Of a stretch of DNA of 64,000 bases, positions 32,304 to 41,114 are shown piece after piece (the stretch's first letter is position 1; each line of letters opens with the position of its first letter). This DNA is from UBA7703 sp963667195 (GTDB lineage: Bacteria > Bacillota > Clostridia > Christensenellales > CAG-138). Location: assembly GCA_963667195.1 (NCBI GenBank), contig OY762962.1, forward strand, positions 930,001 through 994,000. Reading direction: 5' to 3'. The translations under genes and the position numbers were made by a program. A model generated the notes under the pieces. That model saw only the letters and a list, made by a program, of their open reading frames with translations, was not told the DNA's origin and ran no database searches.

Positions 32304-33851
32304 ATGTTAGCAGACCAAGTACAACACCTGATCGCCATCGTGGCGTACATGGCGGTGGTCATCGCCATCGGCGTCGTCTTCGCAAAGCGCGCCAACAAGG
32401 ACACCGAGGCGTATTTCCTCGGCGGGCGCACGCTGGGCCCGTGGGTTTCCGCGTTCAGCGCGGAGGCTTCCGACATGTCCGGCTGGCTCCTGATGGGCTT
32501 GCCGGGACTCGCGTACTGGACAGGCCTTGCCAGCGCGGGCTGGACCGCCATCGGACTTGCCATCGGCACCTACCTCAACTGGCTGATCGTGAGCAAGCGC
32601 CTCAGGCGCTACAGCATCGCGGTGGACGCGATCACGATCCCGGATTTCTTCTCCAACCGCTTTCACGAGAAAAAGCGCGTGCTGATGACCATCGCGTCGG
32701 TGATGATCATCGTCTTCTTCACGCCCTACGCCGGCAGCTGCCTGATGGCCTGCGGCAAGCTCTTCAGCCAGCTCTTCGGGGCAAGCTATAACACGATGGT
32801 CATCGTCGCGGCGCTGTTTGTGCTGACCTACACGTTCCTCGGCGGCTTCCTCGCGGAGAGCACGTCGGACTTCATGCAGGCGGTCGTGATGATCTTGGCT
32901 CTCGTGCTGGTCGTCGTGCTCGGCATCGCAGCCGCTGGCGGACTGAACGTCGTCATCGAAAACGCGAAGGGCATTCCGGGCTTCTTGAGCCTCGTGACCT
33001 CCGCTAACCCGACCGGAGAGTCGGCAAACGGCGCCGCGCTCTTTGGCGAGGCCAGCAAATACACGGGACTCGCGATTGCCTCCGCGATGGCGTGGGGTCT
33101 CGGCTACTTCGGCATGCCACAGGTGCTGCTGCGCTTCATGGGCATCCGCTCGGAGCATGAGCTCAAGCGTTCGCGCCGCATCGCGACCACCTGGGTGGTG
33201 ATCTCGCTCGCCACCGCCGTCTCCATCGGCATCATCGGCCGCGTGCTGTATTCCGACGCATACATGGTTTACGGCTCCGGCAACACGGAGAACATCTTTA
33301 TCCTGATGAGCACGAAACTGCTGCCGCCGCTGCTCGCGGGCCTCGTCTGCGCGGGCATCCTCGCCGCGGCAATCAGCTCCTCGGATTCCTACCTGCTAAT
33401 CTCCGCCTCCGCGGTCTCCAAGAACGTCTGGCAGGGGCTCATCCGCAAGAACGCCTCCGAAAAAGAGACCATGTGGGTCTCCCGCATCGTGCTGATCTTG
33501 ATCAGCTTCTTTGCGATCTTTGTCGCCACGGGTAAGAATCAGGTGATCTTCACGATCGTGGACTTCGCCTGGGCGGGCTTTGGCGCAGCGTTCGGCCCGC
33601 TGATGCTCTTCTCGCTGTTCTGGAAGCGCACCACCTACGCGGGCGCCATCGCGGGCATGATCTCGGGCGGCGCGATGGTGTTCATCTGGAATTTCTTCAT
33701 CAGCAAGCTCGGCGGCATCTGGAGCATCTACGAGCTGCTGCCCGCGTTCCTCTTCTCCTGCATCGTGATCGTCGTGGTCTCGCTGCTCACCAAGAAGCCC
33801 AGCGAGCAGATTCAGGAGGAATTCGACGCCGTAAGCAAAAAAGCGGCGTAA
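32304..33851 (+). CDS. putP: Sodium/proline symporter
   Basis: 515 residues, about 13 transmembrane helices, of the sodium:solute symporter family. The N-terminal part matches PutP (YFLGGRTLGPWVSAFSAEASDMSGWLLMG), as do RFMGIRSEHELKRSRRIATTWV and AAISSSDSYLLISASAV with its sodium-site residues. It imports proline with Na+, consistent with a sodium-using bioenergetic style. The ATG at 32304 is preferred over the TTG at 32286 because GGGGGA lies upstream of it. Monocistronic. Confidence 0.94.
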   Translation: MLADQVQHLIAIVAYMAVVIAIGVVFAKRANKDTEAYFLGGRTLGPWVSAFSAEASDMSGWLLMGLPGLAYWTGLASAGWTAIGLAIGTYLNWLIVSKRLRRYSIAVDAITIPDFFSNRFHEKKRVLMTIASVMIIVFFTPYAGSCLMACGKLFSQLFGASYNTMVIVAALFVLTYTFLGGFLAESTSDFMQAVVMILALVLVVVLGIAAAGGLNVVIENAKGIPGFLSLVTSANPTGESANGAALFGEASKYTGLAIASAMAWGLGYFGMPQVLLRFMGIRSEHELKRSRRIATTWVVISLATAVSIGIIGRVLYSDAYMVYGSGNTENIFILMSTKLLPPLLAGLVCAGILAAAISSSDSYLLISASAVSKNVWQGLIRKNASEKETMWVSRIVLILISFFAIFVATGKNQVIFTIVDFAWAGFGAAFGPLMLFSLFWKRTTYAGAIAGMISGGAMVFIWNFFISKLGGIWSIYELLPAFLFSCIVIVVVSLLTKKPSEQIQEEFDAVSKKAA

Positions 33852-33939
33852 GTTTAGTCGGCTTCAAATGCACCGCCCGTCAGCGGTGCATTTTTTGCTC
33901 GTAGACGATGCAAAAAGCGCGCGGTTCTGCGCGAAGGAA

Positions 33940-33968
33940 TTGCGCGATTTGCCACTTCGGGTTATACT
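33940..33968 (+). promoter_or_regulatory. Promoter of the MraY-like gene
   Basis: TTGCGC (33940-33945), 17 bases, TATACT (33963-33968). Confidence 0.7.
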
Positions 33969-33996
33969 GTTGCTATTCTTGTTTGGAGAGAAATGC

Positions 33997-34968
33997 ATGC
34001 TCTATCGCTTTTTTCCGATTTCCTACGATATCAGCTGGATTGTCGTCAGTATCTTTCTGACGTTTTTCCTCACGTTTTTTGCGATCAAAATCGGCATCAG
34101 CCGCCTGCCGAAGGATCAGGGCAGAAAATTCGCCGTCAATGGCGAAGTCGCCAAAGGAAAGCCGCGCGGCGCGGGCCTGATCTTCAGCATCTGCTGCGTG
34201 ATCATGTTCCTCGTGTTCGTTCCGTTCCGCTGGGAGTACGTGATCTATTTTGTGCTGTTCCTGCTCGAGATGCTCTCCGGTTATCTGGACGACCGCAGCT
34301 CCGCCTCCTGGAGCGAGCTGAAAAAGGGATTGCTGGATCTCGCCGTGTGTCTTGCCGCAGCGGGCGCGTATCTGCTGTTTAACGAATCCCACAGCCTCGC
34401 GCTCTTTGGCTGGACGCTCGTGCTGCCCGAGTGGCTGTTCCTGCTCGTCGCAACGTTTGTGCTCTGGGTTTCGATCAATTTCACCAACTGCACGGACGGC
34501 GTGGACGGCCTGCTTGGCACAGTCTCGATCGTGTCCCTCGCGACGTTTGCCGCGCTGTTCTGGATGATTGGCAACTCGCACGATCTGGCGCAGATGTGCC
34601 TGATCTTCATCGCGGCGCTGCTGGCCTACCTGTTGTTCAACGCCTCGCCGAGCCTGATCATCATGGGCGACGCGGGTTCGCGCATGATCGGCATCTTCCT
34701 CGGCATCATGGCGCTGAAAACCTATAATCTCATGTACTTCATCCCCGTCGTGCTGGTGATCATCCTCGACGGCGGAATCGGGCTTTTCAAGCTGCTGTTC
34801 ATCCGCATCACGAAGATCAAGGGCTTCCTCAAATCCGTCCGCACCCCGCTGCACGACCACGCGCGCAAGAACATGGGCTGGTCGGACACGCAGGTTGGTG
34901 CCCGCTTCGCGATCATCCAAATCTTCATCAGCGGACTCTGCCTCGCCGCGCTGTTCTTGCGGCGGTAA
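33997..34968 (+). CDS. MraY-like phospho-N-acetylmuramoyl-pentapeptide transferase
   Basis: 323 residues with about ten membrane helices. It is of the polyprenyl-phosphate N-acetylhexosamine-1-phosphate transferase superfamily. The catalytic aspartates are in GYLDDRSS, followed by NFTNCTDGVDGL, SLIIMGDAGSRMIG, and a C-terminal TPLHDHARKNMGWSDTQV. The last motif is normally HHHFE in MraY, so the second histidine is aspartate here. It is not in a cell-wall gene cluster, so it may be a second, specialised MraY or a transferase for another sugar. GGAGAG supports the ATG at 33997. Confidence 0.85.
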   Translation: MLYRFFPISYDISWIVVSIFLTFFLTFFAIKIGISRLPKDQGRKFAVNGEVAKGKPRGAGLIFSICCVIMFLVFVPFRWEYVIYFVLFLLEMLSGYLDDRSSASWSELKKGLLDLAVCLAAAGAYLLFNESHSLALFGWTLVLPEWLFLLVATFVLWVSINFTNCTDGVDGLLGTVSIVSLATFAALFWMIGNSHDLAQMCLIFIAALLAYLLFNASPSLIIMGDAGSRMIGIFLGIMALKTYNLMYFIPVVLVIILDGGIGLFKLLFIRITKIKGFLKSVRTPLHDHARKNMGWSDTQVGARFAIIQIFISGLCLAALFLRR

Positions 34969-34997
34969 TTTCCTCACGCAAGATTGAGACGTAAAAA

Positions 34998-35030
34998 ACA
35001 GAACCGGTCGCAGGATCGGTTCTGTCTTTT
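34998..35030. terminator. Bidirectional terminator between the MraY-like gene and fprA
   Basis: ACAGAACCG (34998-35006) pairs with CGGTTCTGT (35017-35025). T-rich tails lie on both sides. Confidence 0.85.
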
Positions 35031-35100
35031 TGTGTGTACTCATTCAAACGATGTCAGAGATTGCAGAGACGTCGAATTTACCAATCTTCCCGCCGTCCGG

Positions 35101-36288
35101 TTACTCGCACAACGCTGCCGCAACATCCGCAGCGCTGGTCAGCTCTTCGTCCACCGGAGTCCAGTTGCATTTGATTTCCGGCTCGACGACCGAAAATCCC
35201 GCTTCTGTCAGCCGCTCGCGCAGAACCTTTGTGGATTCCCCGCTCCAACCATAGCAGCCGAACACAGCGGCCTTCTTGTTCTTGAACTTCAGCTCCTTGA
35301 GAAAATCGAACCACCCGCCGACGGACGAGAGAATATTTGATCCGACCGTCGGGCTGCCGACCGCGATTGCCTTCGACTTGAACACCTCTGTCATGATGTC
35401 GTTCTTGTTTGTCTTGGAGATGTTGTATATCTTCACCTTGGTGGTGGGCGATTTTTGCGATATCTCCTTGCCGATTCTGTGCGCAAGGCGCATAGTCCCG
35501 TCCCACATGGTGTCATAAACGATCGTGATCTGGTCTTCCTGATAATCCTTCGACCACTCGTAATACTTCTCGACGATACGCAGCGGTTCGTCTCTCCAGA
35601 TTGCGCCGTGGCTGGGCGCGATGATATCGATGGCAAGGTTGAGCGCAAGGATTTCCTCGATTTTGCGCTTCACCAGCATGGAAAAAGGCGTCAGGATATT
35701 CGCATAATACTTTTGCGCTTCCGCCCAAAGCAGGCAGGAATCGGATGCGTCGTTGAACAGTTCTTCCACCGCGTAATGCTGACCGAACGCGTCGTTTGAG
35801 AAGAGAACGTTGTCTTCCGTCAGGTAGGTCGCCATGCTATCCGGCCAGTGCAGCATCTTCATCTCGACAAAGACGAGCTTCTTTCCGTTCCCGACATCGA
35901 CAGAATCGCCGGTCTTGACAACGTGATAGTTCCACTCCGGATGATGATATTGACCGTTTAGAGATTTGATCGCGCTTGCCGAGCAATAGATCGGCGTATT
36001 TGGAATCTTCTCCATGAGCGCGGGAAGCGCGCCGCTGTGGTCGATCTCTCCGTGGTTGATGACGATAAAGTCGATTTGATCGAGGTTGACTTCGCTCGCG
36101 AGATTCGTGACGAATTCTGCCGCGTGCGGCATCCAGACCGTATCGATGAGTACCGTCTTCTCCTCTGTAATCAGGTATGCGTTCTGGCTTGAACCATGCT
36201 TGATCGTGTAATCCGAACCGTGGAAAAACTCAAGCTCCCAATCGATTTTCCCAACCCAAAAGACGTTGTTTTTCACCAGTTTCTTCAT
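35101..36288 (-). CDS. fprA: A-type flavo-diiron protein (NO/O2 reductase)
   Basis: 395 residues. The N-terminal diiron beta-lactamase domain has HGEIDHSG (the HxExDH ligands), MLHWPDSM, FSNDAFGQH and PSHGAIW. The C-terminal flavodoxin domain (about 255-395) begins TIVYDTMWDGT, with VGSPTVGSN and GCYGWSGES flavin loops. The enzyme reduces O2 or NO to protect an anaerobe. The diiron ligands are intact, unlike in the ODP-like protein at 4464. It has its own promoter with TGCTATAAT at 36334-36342 and a leader of about 40 bases. Confidence 0.95.
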   Translation of the reverse strand: MKKLVKNNVFWVGKIDWELEFFHGSDYTIKHGSSQNAYLITEEKTVLIDTVWMPHAAEFVTNLASEVNLDQIDFIVINHGEIDHSGALPALMEKIPNTPIYCSASAIKSLNGQYHHPEWNYHVVKTGDSVDVGNGKKLVFVEMKMLHWPDSMATYLTEDNVLFSNDAFGQHYAVEELFNDASDSCLLWAEAQKYYANILTPFSMLVKRKIEEILALNLAIDIIAPSHGAIWRDEPLRIVEKYYEWSKDYQEDQITIVYDTMWDGTMRLAHRIGKEISQKSPTTKVKIYNISKTNKNDIMTEVFKSKAIAVGSPTVGSNILSSVGGWFDFLKELKFKNKKAAVFGCYGWSGESTKVLRERLTEAGFSVVEPEIKCNWTPVDEELTSAADVAAALCE

Positions 36289-36333
36289 CGTTTCACCTCA
36301 TTGCAAGTCAGTATTTTGTTCTGGTTACGTCTC

Positions 36334-36342
36334 ATTATAGCA
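36334..36342 (-). promoter_or_regulatory. Extended -10 promoter of fprA
   Basis: TGC-TATAAT on the minus strand. The -35 region is weak. Confidence 0.6.
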
Positions 36343-36396
36343 TGCAAATCTTATCGTATGCTGTTTCGGTTCGCATTCTTCACCTAAAAACACTAT

Positions 36397-36419
36397 AAAA
36401 AAAAGCCCCCGCAGGGGCT
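36397..36419 (-). terminator. Terminator of the TtcA-like gene
   Basis: On the minus strand AGCCCC / GGGGCT with a 4-base loop is followed by eight T residues, directly after the stop at 36424. Confidence 0.85.
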
Positions 36420-36423
36420 AAAA

Positions 36424-37170
36424 TTATCTCTTGTGCTTTTCGTCGTCCTTGAGCCGCATCCGGTCCCAAAGTCCGTAGGTCTCCGTGGTGGAGAGCGCGT
36501 GCATGAACTTTTCTTCAAAGTCCGGCACAAGTCCCGTGAGGTGCTGGACGAGCTGCTTTGCTTCCTCGCGCTTGGTGTGCCCCGCGATGTCGCAATTCGC
36601 GGGCAGAATCGGCAGCTCCCGCGCGCGGGCGATCGATAGCGCGTGCTTTTCCGGCAGGAAGATCAAGGGTCGAATGACCGTCACATCCCGGCGGGAAAGA
36701 TACGTCACCGGCGCAAATGTATTGATTCTGCCTTCGTAGAGGAGGCTCATGAAGAACGTTTGAATCACGTCGTCGCGGTTATGCCCGAGCGCTACCTTGT
36801 TGCAGCCGTGCTCCACCGCGTAGGTGTTCAGTGCCCCACGCCGGAGCTTTGCGCAAAGCGCGCAGGGGCTTCTCTCGTCGCGATACTCGAACACGACCTT
36901 GCCGATGTCGGTATACACGACCTCGAAGTCGATGCCGACGCGCTCCGCCAGCGCTTGTATGCCGGAGACGTCCTGCTGCTTGAGCCCGAGGTCGAGCATC
37001 ACCGCGATGACCTCAAACTTCGTATACGAAAATCGCTGATAGAGCTTCATCGCCTCCATCAACAAGAGAGAATCTTTGCCGCCGGAGACGCCGATGCAAA
37101 TCTTGTCTCCGTCTTCAATCATATGATACCGCTCATCCGCGCGGCGAATGCTGCCCAATACACGTTTCAT
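36424..37170 (-). CDS. TtcA-family tRNA thiolation protein (PP-loop ATPase)
   Basis: 248 residues. The PP-loop SGGKDSLLL (about 29-37) adenylates the tRNA base. CALCAKLRRG is the CxxC pair that holds an Fe-S cluster in TtcA proteins, and GHNRDDVIQTFFMSLLYEGR is also typical. It probably makes 2-thiocytidine or a related thio-base. A TATAAT lies only seven bases before the ATG and no ribosome site is present, so the mRNA is probably leaderless. Confidence 0.9.
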   Translation of the reverse strand: MKRVLGSIRRADERYHMIEDGDKICIGVSGGKDSLLLMEAMKLYQRFSYTKFEVIAVMLDLGLKQQDVSGIQALAERVGIDFEVVYTDIGKVVFEYRDERSPCALCAKLRRGALNTYAVEHGCNKVALGHNRDDVIQTFFMSLLYEGRINTFAPVTYLSRRDVTVIRPLIFLPEKHALSIARARELPILPANCDIAGHTKREEAKQLVQHLTGLVPDFEEKFMHALSTTETYGLWDRMRLKDDEKHKR

Positions 37171-37177
37171 GAGGGAT

Positions 37178-37207
37178 ATTATAGGAGGAAAGCCGGCAGA
37201 TACGCAA
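37178..37207 (-). promoter_or_regulatory. Promoter giving a leaderless TtcA-like mRNA
   Basis: Minus strand TTGCGT (37202-37207), 18 bases, TATAAT (37178-37183). Seven bases later comes the start codon at 37170. Confidence 0.7.
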
Positions 37208-37221
37208 GCTTTTTCGCGTAT

Positions 37222-38199
37222 CTAGGCGCCAAGCGCCTCGTCGATCTGCCGCAGTTGCTCGTCATTCAGCGGGCCGAATGCCATCGCACGCGCGTTTTCC
37301 TCCGTCTGCGCCACCGTTTTAAACCCCGGAATGGGGATATTTACGCCGCTCTTTGCCCAGAGCCACGCGAGCGCGCCCTGCGCCGCCGTGCGTCCGCCGC
37401 TCGTGAGCACGTCCCGCACGCGCGCCATCCGCGCGAGAAACTCCGGCTTCGGCTTGCCGTTTTCGAAATACTCCGTCCAGTCGAACGCGGAGGCGCGAAC
37501 GTCGTTTGAGTCAAAGCGCGTCGCCTGCGAAAACTTGCCGGAGAGGAACCCCATCGCGAGCGGGCTGTTGTTCAGGCACGCAAACCCGTGCCGTTCGCAG
37601 GCCGCAACCGCCTCCGCGTCGTAGCTAAACAGATTCGCCTTGGTTTGAATCACGTTTCCGCGCGTTTCGGCTGCAAAGCGCTCCACATTTTCGCGCGTGT
37701 ACGTGCTCCAGCCATAGGCGCGCAGCTTCCCCTCCCGACGGAGGCGTTCCATCTCGTCGAACACCGGAGCAACTGCCTCGTCTGGAATGCTTCCGGTGTG
37801 CAGTTGGTACAAATCGACATAGTCCGTTTTGAGCCGCGAAAGCGAGGCTTCCAGCGCGCGGCGGATGTAGGCGGGCGACCAGTCCTGTCCGGTAAGCGCG
37901 CGCTTGTCGCGGTCGTAGGTAAATCCGCCCTTGGTCGCAATCACGATGTCGTGGCGAACACCCTTGAGCGCTTTTCCGAGCACTTCCTCGCTGTGTCCCG
38001 TACCGTAGGCATCCGCCGTGTCAAACAGCGTGACACCCAGCTCAACCGCGCGGCGGATCGCGCGGATCGACTCCGCGTCGTCCACCTGACCCCAGCCGTC
38101 CTGCCGGCCATCCATCGTAAACGGGCCGCCGATCGCCCAGCAGCCGAGCCCAAGCGGGCTGACTGCGATCCCGCTGCCGCCCAACATTCTTTGTTCCAT
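37222..38199 (-). CDS. Aldo/keto reductase
   Basis: 325 residues. It has a TIM barrel with the catalytic tetrad in DTADAYGTGHSEE (Asp, Tyr), IATKGG (Lys) and LYQLHTG (His). The NADPH-binding C-terminal part reads IPIPGFKTVAQTEENARAM. GCWAIGGP near the N-terminus is typical of the YajO/AKR12-like group. It reduces an unknown carbonyl. AGGAGAT precedes the ATG at 38199. It lies 19 bases after a tetR gene and should be controlled by it, perhaps as a detoxification response. Confidence 0.93.
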   Translation of the reverse strand: MEQRMLGGSGIAVSPLGLGCWAIGGPFTMDGRQDGWGQVDDAESIRAIRRAVELGVTLFDTADAYGTGHSEEVLGKALKGVRHDIVIATKGGFTYDRDKRALTGQDWSPAYIRRALEASLSRLKTDYVDLYQLHTGSIPDEAVAPVFDEMERLRREGKLRAYGWSTYTRENVERFAAETRGNVIQTKANLFSYDAEAVAACERHGFACLNNSPLAMGFLSGKFSQATRFDSNDVRASAFDWTEYFENGKPKPEFLARMARVRDVLTSGGRTAAQGALAWLWAKSGVNIPIPGFKTVAQTEENARAMAFGPLNDEQLRQIDEALGA

Positions 38200-38218
38200 A
38201 TTGATTTGCAATCTCCTA

Positions 38219-38797
38219 TCAATCGTTTTGCAGTCCGCGCGCAAGCCCCGCCCACGCGGACGAAATATCCTGTTCCAGCGCCTCGCGGTCATAGAGTTTG
38301 ACGGACATCGACAGCCCGATCATCAGATAATAGTAGCTCAGCGCTGCGCTCTCGACCGGTTGCGAACGAATCTCGTCGCGCGCGATTCCCTCAGAAATGG
38401 CGCTTTGGATCACCTGCAAAAACTCGCCCTGCGTTTCCCGCGTTTCGCGCTCCATGCGCTCCTTGATGAACTCCGGCGCAAAATAGAAGTAGCGATCCCA
38501 GAAGTACATGCGCGGGTTATTGTGGCAATAGCGCAAAAACGCGCGGAACATCCGCTCCAAGCGGGTCAGCGCGCTCTCCTCATCCCTTCGCAGCGTAAGA
38601 AGCGCGATGGTCTCGCGGTATTCCTCCACAACGCCCGTGAACACGGCGGAGAAGATCTCCTCCTTGCCGGAATAGTGCGCGTAGAGCGAGGCCTTCTTGA
38701 TGCCTGTTGCGGCTGCAAGGTCGCTCATGCTCGCGCCCTCGTAACCCTGATTCATAAAGAGCGTGAGCGCATGATCCACGATTTCCTGTTTGGTCAT
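38219..38797 (-). CDS. TetR family transcriptional repressor
   Basis: 192 residues. The N-terminal helix-turn-helix is GYEGASMSDLAAATGIKKASLYAHYSGKEEIF, the classic TetR form. The rest is a helical ligand-binding domain. The ATG at 38797 has GAGGAAA upstream. A perfect 16-bp palindrome (38838-38853) in the promoter is the likely operator. It heads a two-gene operon with the aldo/keto reductase, so it probably represses both until an electrophile or drug binds. Confidence 0.93.
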   Translation of the reverse strand: MTKQEIVDHALTLFMNQGYEGASMSDLAAATGIKKASLYAHYSGKEEIFSAVFTGVVEEYRETIALLTLRRDEESALTRLERMFRAFLRYCHNNPRMYFWDRYFYFAPEFIKERMERETRETQGEFLQVIQSAISEGIARDEIRSQPVESAALSYYYLMIGLSMSVKLYDREALEQDISSAWAGLARGLQND

Positions 38798-38837
38798 GGT
38801 TTCCTCCGTTTGGTTGAAAGGTGTTTTTCTTTTGCTA

Positions 38838-38853
38838 CCTACCGTTCGGTAGG
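38838..38853. promoter_or_regulatory. TetR operator
   Basis: CCTACCG-tt-CGGTAGG is a perfect palindrome of the TACCG..CGGTA type common to TetR regulators. It lies 41 bases upstream of the tetR start. TATTAT just upstream on the minus strand is the probable -10 box, so bound TetR would cover the start site. Confidence 0.8.
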
Positions 38854-38927
38854 CTAATAATATCATTTGCGTTTCGCGTTCGCAAGCGCTTTTTTCGGCG
38901 GGTCGGATGCGCGCCAAAACGCAACAA

Positions 38928-38945
38928 GGGCGGCCGAAGCCGCCC
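38928..38945 (-). terminator. Terminator of the GntR-ABC operon
   Basis: On the minus strand GGGCGGC-ttcg-GCCGCCC with a stable UUCG loop is followed by TTGTTGCGTTTT. A second hairpin (38949-38967, CTCGCGA/TCGCGAG) precedes it. Confidence 0.7.
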
Positions 38946-38976
38946 CTGCTCGCGAGAATGTCGCGAGATTTATATA

Positions 38977-39846
38977 TTACTGTAAGTTCAGGTTCTTCTT
39001 AAAGATCGAACGGATCAGGAAGAAGAAGAGAACCGCAAGTCCCGCAAACAGCACGCCGTACCAGCCGAAAACGGAGGTCATAAACGACGTCACCTGCGGC
39101 ACGGTTTCCAGCGTCAGGGACGAGAATCCCTCACCGAACGCGACGATCGACATAAACGTCGTGCTGATCATGCCAACACCCATGTTGATGAGCAGGTACA
39201 TGCCGATGGCGGCCAGCACTTTGTGCTTTTTTGCCACCTGACCGCCGACGACGATCGCAAAGAAGATCTCCAATAGCTGCGACGCGAGCGCCAGGATGCA
39301 GATGACCACGGTCTCAATGCTCATCAGCGGCACGTTGACGTATTTGGCAGCTTCCGGCAGCAGGTCCGTAAAGAACATCCGGAATGCTTTGAGCACCTCG
39401 GTATTGACGAGCGAGTTGCTCGTTGTGCCGAACACCGAGAAGATCAACAGCGTCACCATGACGACAACCGCGTTGATGACTGTCCAGATCATGCCGGTGA
39501 GGAGCTTCGACCAGATCAGCTTGCTGGTGGGTACCGGCAACGTGAAGGTCAGATACCCTTCATCCGCAAGGAAACTGCGGTAGAAGTGGTAGCAGATCAG
39601 CAGCAGCGTCACCAGCGCGGAGGCGATGATCGCGATGCCGATCAGCACGGATGCCGTCGCGGAAACGCCCATCACGAGCTCACGCAGCAGCGCGGAGCCG
39701 CCGGTCGTGGCCGTGTGATCGCCCAGACGGATGGTGATGGCCGTGAGCAGTGTTGCCACCAGGCCTCCGCCGAGAACGCCGATCTGCAGCGGGAATAGCG
39801 TGCGCGAAAGCGCGCGGAAGTCGTGTTTCATCAATTTCTTTAGCAT
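38977..39846 (-). CDS. ABC-2 type transporter permease
   Basis: 289 residues with six predicted membrane helices and the ABC-2 layout. The N-terminal KKLMKHDFRALSRTLFPLQIG is typical of the permease partner of YtrB-like ATPases. It overlaps the ATPase gene by seven bases (39840-39846), so the subunits are made together. It is the last gene of the gntR-ATPase-permease operon. The substrate is not identifiable; related systems answer cell-envelope antibiotics. Confidence 0.88.
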   Translation of the reverse strand: MLKKLMKHDFRALSRTLFPLQIGVLGGGLVATLLTAITIRLGDHTATTGGSALLRELVMGVSATASVLIGIAIIASALVTLLLICYHFYRSFLADEGYLTFTLPVPTSKLIWSKLLTGMIWTVINAVVVMVTLLIFSVFGTTSNSLVNTEVLKAFRMFFTDLLPEAAKYVNVPLMSIETVVICILALASQLLEIFFAIVVGGQVAKKHKVLAAIGMYLLINMGVGMISTTFMSIVAFGEGFSSLTLETVPQVTSFMTSVFGWYGVLFAGLAVLFFFLIRSIFKKNLNLQ

Positions 39847-40538
39847 CTGAATACCTCCCGGAACAGCTCGTCCAGCGATTTGCCCTGCGTCTCGCGGACA
39901 TTGTCCGTTGTGTCATGCATGGTGACGACGCCTTCCTTTAAGAAGAGGAACTCGTCGAGCACCTTCTCCACGTCCGCAATCAGGTGGGTGGAGATGAGGA
40001 TGGTCGCCTCGTTGTCATAGTTGCCGATGATCGTATCGAGGATGTAGTCCCGCGTTGCCGGGTCAACACCGCCGATGGGTTCGTCCAAGAGATAGAGCTT
40101 CGCTCTGCGGGACATGACCAGCACGAGCTGCATCTTTTCCCGCGTGCCCTTGCTCAGCTGCTTCATGCGCTTGTTTGCAGGCACGTTCAGCCTGGAGAGC
40201 ATCTCTCTAGCGCGCGCCATGTCAAAGTCCGCATAAAAGTCCGCAAAATAGTCGAGGCAATCTTCCACCGTCATCCAATCCGGCAGATAAGTGCGCTCCG
40301 GCAGGTACGAAATCAGCGCCTTGGTCCCCTCACCAACCGGCTGATTGTCGACGAGCACGATGCCGTTTGTCGGCGTCAATAGCCCCGCAACGATTTTGAG
40401 CAGCGTGGTCTTGCCGCTACCGTTCGGCCCCAGAAGGCCGATGATCTTCCCTTTGGGAAGCGTCAGGTCGACGTTGTTTAGCGCAAGCGTCGAGCCATAG
40501 CGCTTACTCAGCGCCCGTACTTCAAGAATTGACTGCAT
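39840..40538 (-). CDS. ABC transporter ATP-binding protein (YtrB-like)
   Basis: 232 residues. Walker A is GPNGSGKTTLL (about 38), the signature is the degenerate QLSKGTREKMQL, and Walker B is LYLLDEPIGGVDPATRDYI. The LSKG signature with a long TYLPDWMTVEDCLDYFADFY segment is typical of YtrB-type ATPases. GGAGG precedes the ATG. It overlaps the GntR gene by 17 bases and the permease gene by seven. It energises the exporter. Confidence 0.93.
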   Translation of the reverse strand: MQSILEVRALSKRYGSTLALNNVDLTLPKGKIIGLLGPNGSGKTTLLKIVAGLLTPTNGIVLVDNQPVGEGTKALISYLPERTYLPDWMTVEDCLDYFADFYADFDMARAREMLSRLNVPANKRMKQLSKGTREKMQLVLVMSRRAKLYLLDEPIGGVDPATRDYILDTIIGNYDNEATILISTHLIADVEKVLDEFLFLKEGVVTMHDTTDNVRETQGKSLDELFREVFRC

Positions 40539-40908
40539 GTTCCCCCTCCTTGTCTTCCTCCTTGGCGAGCCGATCGAGTACTTCCTTACGGCTGAGGCCA
40601 AGCGCTTTCATCTGCATCAGAAACGTCTCCGCGAGCAGGCTTGCTTTGGTGTCCCTTGCGCGGGAGACGGCGGAATCGTCCGTCGTGACCGTCCGTCCGG
40701 TGTTTCTCTGCGTGCTAACCAATCCCATTTCCTCCAATTCCGCGAGTGCCCTCTGCATGGTGTTCGGGTTGACCGCTGCCAGTACCGCGAGGTCGCGTAC
40801 GCTGGGCAGCCGCATTCCCATCTCATAGGTACCGTTGAGAATGCGAAGTTCTATCTCGTCCACGATCTGTTGGTAGATCGGGCGATTCGAGTTGAATTGC
40901 CAAGCCAA
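40522..40908 (-). CDS. GntR family regulator, YtrA subfamily
   Basis: 128 residues. The winged helix has PIYQQIVDEIELRILNG and MRLPSVRDLAVLAAVNPNTMQRALAELEEMGLV, followed by the short helical dimer domain of YtrA-type regulators. The start is TTG at 40908 with GGAGG eight bases upstream. It should repress its own operon (ABC ATPase and permease) until an envelope stress or ligand relieves it. Inverted TGTATTA...TAATACA sequences (40935-40970) over the promoter are operator candidates. Confidence 0.92.
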   Translation of the reverse strand: MAWQFNSNRPIYQQIVDEIELRILNGTYEMGMRLPSVRDLAVLAAVNPNTMQRALAELEEMGLVSTQRNTGRTVTTDDSAVSRARDTKASLLAETFLMQMKALGLSRKEVLDRLAKEEDKEGEHAVNS

Positions 40909-40954
40909 TGCATGTTCCTCCTTTCGTGTGTCGCTGTATTATTGTCTTAACACA

Positions 40955-40983
40955 GTTATACATTAATACACCGACCTTGTCAA
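40955..40983 (-). promoter_or_regulatory. Promoter of the GntR-ABC operon
   Basis: Minus strand TTGACA (40978-40983), 17 bases, TATAAC (40955-40960). TGTATTA (40935-40941) and TAATACA (40964-40970) form an inverted repeat around the -10 box and start. Confidence 0.85.
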
Positions 40984-41114
40984 TAGAATTTTATGAAATT
41001 ATTTTTCTGTTCGTTGTATCAAGGAATTTTGTACATTTTGCGGGAAGAATTGTTCATTTTTCATCTCGATCTGGTCAAAGAATCGTGAAAATACCGCAAA
41101 CTATGCGATATATC

